This document shows, one piece after another, positions 11,701-15,736 of a stretch of DNA of 15,736 bases. The notes beneath the pieces were generated by a model, which saw only the letters and a list, made by a program, of their open reading frames with translations, did not search any database and was not told the DNA's origin. A program made the position numbers and the translations under genes. How positions within the stretch are numbered: position 1 is the stretch's first letter; every line of letters begins with the position of its first letter. Source of the DNA: Spongospora subterranea. Its lineage: Eukaryota > Endomyxa > Phytomyxea > Plasmodiophorida > Plasmodiophoridae. Location of the stretch: assembly GCA_900404475.1 (NCBI GenBank), contig OUQQ01000496.1, positions 1 through 15,736 on the forward strand, given 5' to 3'.

Positions 11701-12497
11701 CGATGATCGATCGTGTCGGTTATTGGTTTGCGATAGTAGCGGGATTGGGAAGATATGGGATATACAGGCGATCACTCCCCGTAATCTCACAACACATATG
11801 CTGATGATCAGGGAGTTTACCGTCGTGGGAACTGCCGAATCTGTCACCGCCGTTCTCTATTGCCCGGATGTTCAGGTATTATATCACCCGATATTCATCA
11901 TCATCGTCATTAATGGGTCATGCGTGATATTCCATGGTGAATCAGGTGTTCGCGGTCGGTTCCGATTCCGGCGATATCTTGTTATGGACATCAGATGGAT
12001 TGCCAGTTGCACGATTTGGACAGTCTGAGCGTTGGCCGATCAAGAACGACAGCGACCAGACTGAAGCAAGGCTCGATGATGCCAGCCGTAACACAAGTAT
12101 CACGTCTGCAATACGCGAAGATGATCGGCAAGTGACGATCGAGAGAGAGACAAAGGCGCCTATTATCCATCGCCTCAGCAATCCTAAAACCTTGCAGCCA
12201 AGGGGATTACGCAGCTCAAGATTTTTCTTGGCACCTGATATTGAGGTGAAACCACCTAAAGGGAAGACAGCCGAATCGTCAGAAAACGCTGCGACAATGC
12301 TGGAGGCAGCGTTATCCGAAATGAAAGCCCTGTTTTGCAGTCCCGAAGGGGCATTCTGTATCGACCGCCAGCCCAATAATCGCCGGCAAAGGGTATCATC
12401 TACATCAACCAACAGAACTGTTCCTGTTTATAGACCACAGCTTCCATTGATTTACGACACGGAATCTGAACAGAGAGCATATCAATCAACAAACTAA
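8764..12497 (+). CDS. EF-hand and WD40-repeat protein, WDR49/WDR64/EFCAB8 family
   Basis: Twelve exons: 8764-9031, 9087-9175, 9230-9265, 9319-9438, 9491-10156, 10216-10441, 10496-10663, 10720-11179, 11215-11431, 11491-11619, 11669-11875 and 11946-12497. All phases agree, for 1045 residues, like human WDR49 and WDR64 (~1030-1080). A degenerate EF-hand (about 80-105) precedes a canonical calcium loop, DANADGSIEWDE (120-131), then FISYLL. About ten WD blades follow, including LSDDRTVHIFDS, VSVGYDAKILLWDP, ITATTDRKINVYDI, ISVSVDERVCLWDI, LLTAAQNGTVKIWN and FAVGSDSGDILLWT. GDSHGGITVF and the blade-end FGQSERW are family signatures. Residues after ~890 are low-complexity and basic. In animals this family is tied to cilia and sperm flagella, so a role in a motile stage is inference. 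Oddities are a 36-bp exon equal to the EF loop and a 35-bp intron at 11180-11214. The start is uncertain; exons from 8565 may be added. Confidence 0.85.
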
Positions 12498-12697
12498 AAA
12501 TAAGGTCATTACCATTAAGGTCTTGACCGTTTTCCAAAGCCACACCAACACGTTCACGGTTCGTTGATGAAACTCGTGGCTGTGAATGCAAGCGAACTTT
12601 TTGAAACCGGCTGGACATAACTGACCCGAATCTTGCAAATAACGCTCGCCGCTCATTTAATTCCTCATGATCGGGCCGCACGCATTCTCCACAGACT

Positions 12698-14387
12698 ATG
12701 TTTTTGACCTGTCGGTCATTTCGGATTGTGACGCCTCGACCGCTCTTACATCGTGCGATGAGTGTTCTCGCTCACATTCTAGATCCTGTATCCGAAGTGG
12801 ATCAGGTCGTTCGCGGCGCCATTCCTTTCAGTGAGTTTCGCAGGAACAACTATGAGTTCTTGAGGAAAGCGATCGGCGGCGCAAGGATCGTTTTGATGGG
12901 GGAACAAACTCATGGGACCGAAGAATTCTATCAGATCCGTGCGGAAATGAGCAAGGCGTTGATAGAACACGAGGGATTTTCAGCAGTTCTTGGTGAAGGT
13001 AATCAGCAGCAACGACCTGTTTCGTGATTGGGGTTTCACATGACCAACATCTCGATTTAGCCGATTTCCCTGCCTTCTACGAGGTGAACAGATTCGTGCG
13101 TGGAACTCATTCTGTTCAAAAGGTAAAGGGGAAGAGTCATCACGCGGATCCCCATGAAACAGTTGAGTCGGCGATGGAGAAACTGAAGGCAAGATTCCCC
13201 ATCTGGATGTGGCATAATCGTGTGTTCAAGGACCTGATATTATGGATCAAAGCGTTCAATGAGCACTGTCGGCGGGACGAGCGACCTCCTGTTAATGTGA
13301 TTGGTCTAGATATCTATAGCATGTTTGAGTCGGCCGAGCAAGTGGTGAACTATCTGGACCTGGTCGATAGTAAATTGGCCGATGTCGCTCGCGAACAGTA
13401 TGGGACTCTGGGCACCTTTCGCCCCGAAGCGGCTGATTACTGTCGCGCCTTCTATCAAGGGAAGATATCGAGCCAGGCGCCACAAGTCTCAGCGATATTA
13501 GCGTCGCTAAACAATATGAGAATGGAGTATTCACAGGCTGAAGGGAACGGGGATGAGTTCTTCAACGCCATTGAGGTACTTTCTAGCCAATCACCAAACG
13601 GTTGTTCGTATATTCAATCAACACCTGTTTCGCTCAGAATGCTCGTATTGTCGCCGCTGCCGAGGAATACTACAGGAAGAGCTACATGGGCGGAAATATT
13701 ACATGGAATATTCGGGATAACGCCATGGTCAAAATGATTGAGCACTCGATTCAACGCCAGCAGGAAGTGTTCACCCAAATGGGGATCACTGATCGGCAAC
13801 CTCGTTCCATTGTCTGGGCACATAATAGTCATGTTGGTGATGCAGCCTACACTGAACAACACGAACGGCGCCAGTGGAACGTTGGCCGGCTCGTTAGAGC
13901 AAAGGGCGCCGAAGACGTCGCGTTCATCATCGGGTTTTCGACTCATTCCGGAACCGTTCGTGCAGCTCGACAATGGAACGGCCGTGATCTGATTATGGAT
14001 TTGACTGAATCACTTCCAGATAGTACTAGTCATCTATTGCATCGCGTATCGGCTGCACTACCTGAACCAAATTTTGCTCTCATCACGCGTACCAACGCCG
14101 CAGATGGGCTTACAGATGCTCAAAAAGACGCCATACATGTATTGGATGTCAAGCGGTTGGAGCGGTTCGTTGGAGTCCAGTACGTCAAGAAGACGGAACG
14201 CCAATCTCATTACTCGTTCTGCAATATCGGAAAACAGTTCGATCTGATTATTCATCTCGATAAGACGTCTGCCGTTAAGACCATCCCTAAATCACGAAAG
14301 TCTCGTCGCCCTGGCACCATCGACTATGGTAGATTCGAGAACTTTGAGGAGAGTACCGGCAGTGATCTTGATGAGATCATCCGATGA
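12698..14387 (+). CDS. Erythromycin-esterase-family protein (EreA/ChanN-like fold)
   Basis: Three exons: 12698-12998, 13061-13575 and 13638-14387, with two 62-bp introns and agreeing phases, giving 521 residues. Family motifs run in order: MGEQTHGTEEFY (67-78; GExTHGT holds catalytic-site E and H), EADFPAFYEVNRFVRG, RFPIWMWHN, GLDIYSMFES.EQVVNYLD, GDEFFNAIENARIV..AEEYYR, WNIRDNAM, VWAHNSHVGDA (332-342), NVGRLVR, GFSTHSGTVRAARQW, and ERQSHYSF...QFDLIIHLD near the end. Bacterial members include macrolide esterases, but most are uncharacterised hydrolases, so no antibiotic substrate is implied. The N-terminus (MFLTCRSFRIVTPRPLLHRA) is basic with no acidic residue and could be a mitochondrial presequence; a second ATG at residue 21 could start a cytosolic form. 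The 200-bp gap upstream shows no gene. The last 40 residues are a basic, then acidic, extension. Confidence 0.9.
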
Positions 14388-15188
14388 CATCATATGACCC
14401 AATCCAGCAAACAATTTATCATCGACATATTCCATATAAACATGATAACTGCTCCGGTTGGGCCCAAATACTATTTCGACGTGAGAGGATGGGCAACTAT
14501 GGACATGACTAATTGATAACTGATCGTCCTACGATAGAATATCAACGTCTTCCTTCTACTACAACAACAGAGACACTCGAATAATACCAAGGAATATGCA
14601 ATTGTTCATATCTAATTGGCTTTGGAGCTTCACCATTCACCAATGTTCAACTGTTGCAGAATGTGAATCGACAATTAACAGAACATTCAATCAATATTCC
14701 TGTGCTACAGTACGACATGGACGAATAAGCGAACCCGCATTGCTGTTGCCACTTATCCCACCAACAGTAAAGTTGGTCATCGAACACACATTACAAACAT
14801 TTGGATTACTCAAAACCAAACAGGGAGCAGTGACATCTATCAATAATCTTAGTCTAGAGCCTGATCTCTATCCATATATTATAACTAACGGGCAGAGAAA
14901 AGGGAATGAGGATTTATTTGATGGATAACTAAGTTTGTGTCATATCTTGAGATTCCATCTCAAACACATCGACCCACGATATTCTGAATCTCCTACCTAT
15001 ATCTTCCATTCTATCAAGACACGGAACGAAATGGAGCCAGAGGAATAATCACTGCTCATCAAATCAAAAACTCCAACTTTTCCACCAACATCTCAAGAAC
15101 CATCCATACGACCCCGGCATACTTCTACCATCTTTCAATGATTGAAGGTGTAGATACAGCAGCCGGAATTGATCCTGAAAAATCGTAG
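14388..15188 (+). pseudogene. Possible decayed or unmodelled gene: open segments in several frames
   Basis: This AT-richer stretch has no single long frame but holds protein-like pieces in different + frames. One starts at the ATG at 14384, overlapping the esterase stop, and runs 42 codons to 14512. One is 14585-14728 (includes SPFTNVQLLQNVNRQL). One is 14596-14928 (EPALLLPLIPPTVKLVIEHT). One is 14988-15188 (YLPFYQDTERNGARGIITAH, ending GVDTAAGIDPEKS). No splice scheme I tried links them all. They could be exons of a gene I cannot assemble, a frameshifted pseudogene or an old transposon. I recognise no family. Chance open frames remain possible. Confidence 0.3.
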
Positions 15189-15392
15189 TTGAAAAAGGGT
15201 TTTAAATTTTTACAACGATGACACGTAATTATATGATGTCAATGTCGAATAGAAATGGTTCGTCCAGAGTAATCGATTCCAGCGATCAATCCCCCATATG
15301 TACTCCATTGCATCAGATGAATAGAATTTGGATATTTCTGGAAAATGGGGTGAGATCCAATTTGGCACCACACGTTCGCTATACTGTGGACG

Positions 15393-15618
15393 GTTCACAA
15401 GTGCAGTCACGGCACGTCCTAAGTGCGGCCTACACTCTGGCAGTGTGCGGCCTATAGTGTACTGTACCCTATTGTGCGAGTGCCCAAGCATCTCGCGCGG
15501 TTGAAATAAGCCACGGGGCAGTGTGGGTGCAGGCCCGCACTCAAGTGCACCCTAAGTGGCATTGTCATGCAGCCAGGTCAGGTGACCGTTGTCAGCACTC
15601 AGGGGTGCAACCCAGGTC
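15393..15618. repeat. GTGC/GCAC-rich, GC-richer block
   Basis: This ~225-bp stretch holds about eight GTGC and four or five GCAC tetramers, where roughly one of each is expected. It includes two exact copies of GTGCGGCCTA (15423-15432 and 15445-15454) and small hairpins such as GCACTCAAGTGC. It is clearly richer in G and C than the preceding kilobase. I see no tRNA, 5S rRNA or protein frame that explains it. It could be a degenerate satellite or a structured RNA. A TATATA at 15647-15652 lies just beyond, readable from either strand. Confidence 0.45.
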
Positions 15619-15690
15619 CTCTTCAGGCCTTTGTGGCGTTCGACTCTATATACCGTAGAACACAGAATATTCCACCCCGGATCACAGATA

Positions 15691-15729
15691 TACTCGGTTT
15701 TTTAATCAATTTAAACACAAAATTTGCCG
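15691..15729 (-). repeat. 39-bp repeat, right copy (inverted partner at 200-238)
   Basis: This is the exact reverse complement of 200-238 over 39 bases and lies 7 bases from the end of the window. Read on the minus strand it is preceded by CTAAAAT; the left copy is preceded by CTAAA, so the outer flanks match apart from a 2-base gap. On the minus strand a TAA lies just outside this copy, as it does outside the left copy. Position so close to the window edge would fit an assembly breaking at a repeat. Confidence 0.85.
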
Positions 15730-15736
15730 ATTTTAG

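Noticed and set aside
11942..12412. 156-codon open frame on the minus strand
   Set aside because: It lies wholly antisense to the last exon of the EF-hand/WD40 gene, which is supported by homology and phase. The S- and R-rich content is what reverse-reading that exon would give.
12400..12681. 93-codon open frame on the minus strand across the end of the WD40 gene and the gap before the esterase gene
   Set aside because: It overlaps the coding 3' end of the WD40 gene, has no recognisable motif, and a third of it lies antisense to confident coding sequence. It is probably chance.
14384..14512. A bicistronic gene starting at the ATG that overlaps the esterase stop (ATGA)
   Set aside because: The frame is only 42 codons and such overlaps are not a start signal in eukaryotes. 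It is kept only as part of the unexplained right-end region.

Overview
This window reads as nuclear DNA of a gene-dense eukaryote. The genes are split by many short GT-AG introns, mostly 48-70 bp, and intergenic gaps are small. Five multi-exon genes can be rebuilt with consistent phases, and each gives a product of family-typical length. The mix is a full-length SKI3, a ZNF511-type zinc finger, an animal/kinetoplastid-type mitochondrial threonine dehydrogenase, a WDR49/WDR64-type EF-hand plus WD40 protein, an erythromycin-esterase-fold protein and a relic of a transposase type I associate with fungal genomes. That fits an early-diverging, possibly zoosporic, fungus or a related protist. The assignment is inference: there is no rRNA, tRNA or other direct taxonomic marker.

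Layout from left to right. Positions 1-198 hold the 3' end of an unidentified + strand reading frame. A 39-bp sequence at 200-238 recurs exactly, in inverted orientation, at 15691-15729. Positions 251-1027 hold a small two-exon gene of unknown function, whose intron carries an antisense transposase remnant. Positions 1502-5941 encode SKI3, the TPR scaffold of the Ski complex. It converges on the ZNF511-like gene (5981-6711, minus), with 39 bp between stop codons. That gene is divergent from TDH (7005-8452, plus, seven exons, predicted mitochondrial). Next come the EF-hand/WD40 gene (8764-12497, plus, twelve exons in the minimal model) and the erythromycin-esterase-like gene (12698-14387, plus, three exons). 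The last 1.35 kb has no convincing gene. It holds several open segments in different frames that may be a decayed gene, a GTGC/GCAC-rich GC-richer block, and the second copy of the 39-bp repeat near the right edge.

The genes do not form an obvious pathway. SKI3 acts in cytoplasmic 3'-5' mRNA decay, TDH in mitochondrial threonine catabolism, and the EF-hand/WD40 family is linked to cilia and flagella in animals. I see no defence system, CRISPR array or new multi-gene machine. The observations most worth following are the 39-bp inverted repeat, a 36-nt exon that encodes exactly one 12-residue EF-hand loop, the transposase relic nested in an intron, and the unexplained right end.
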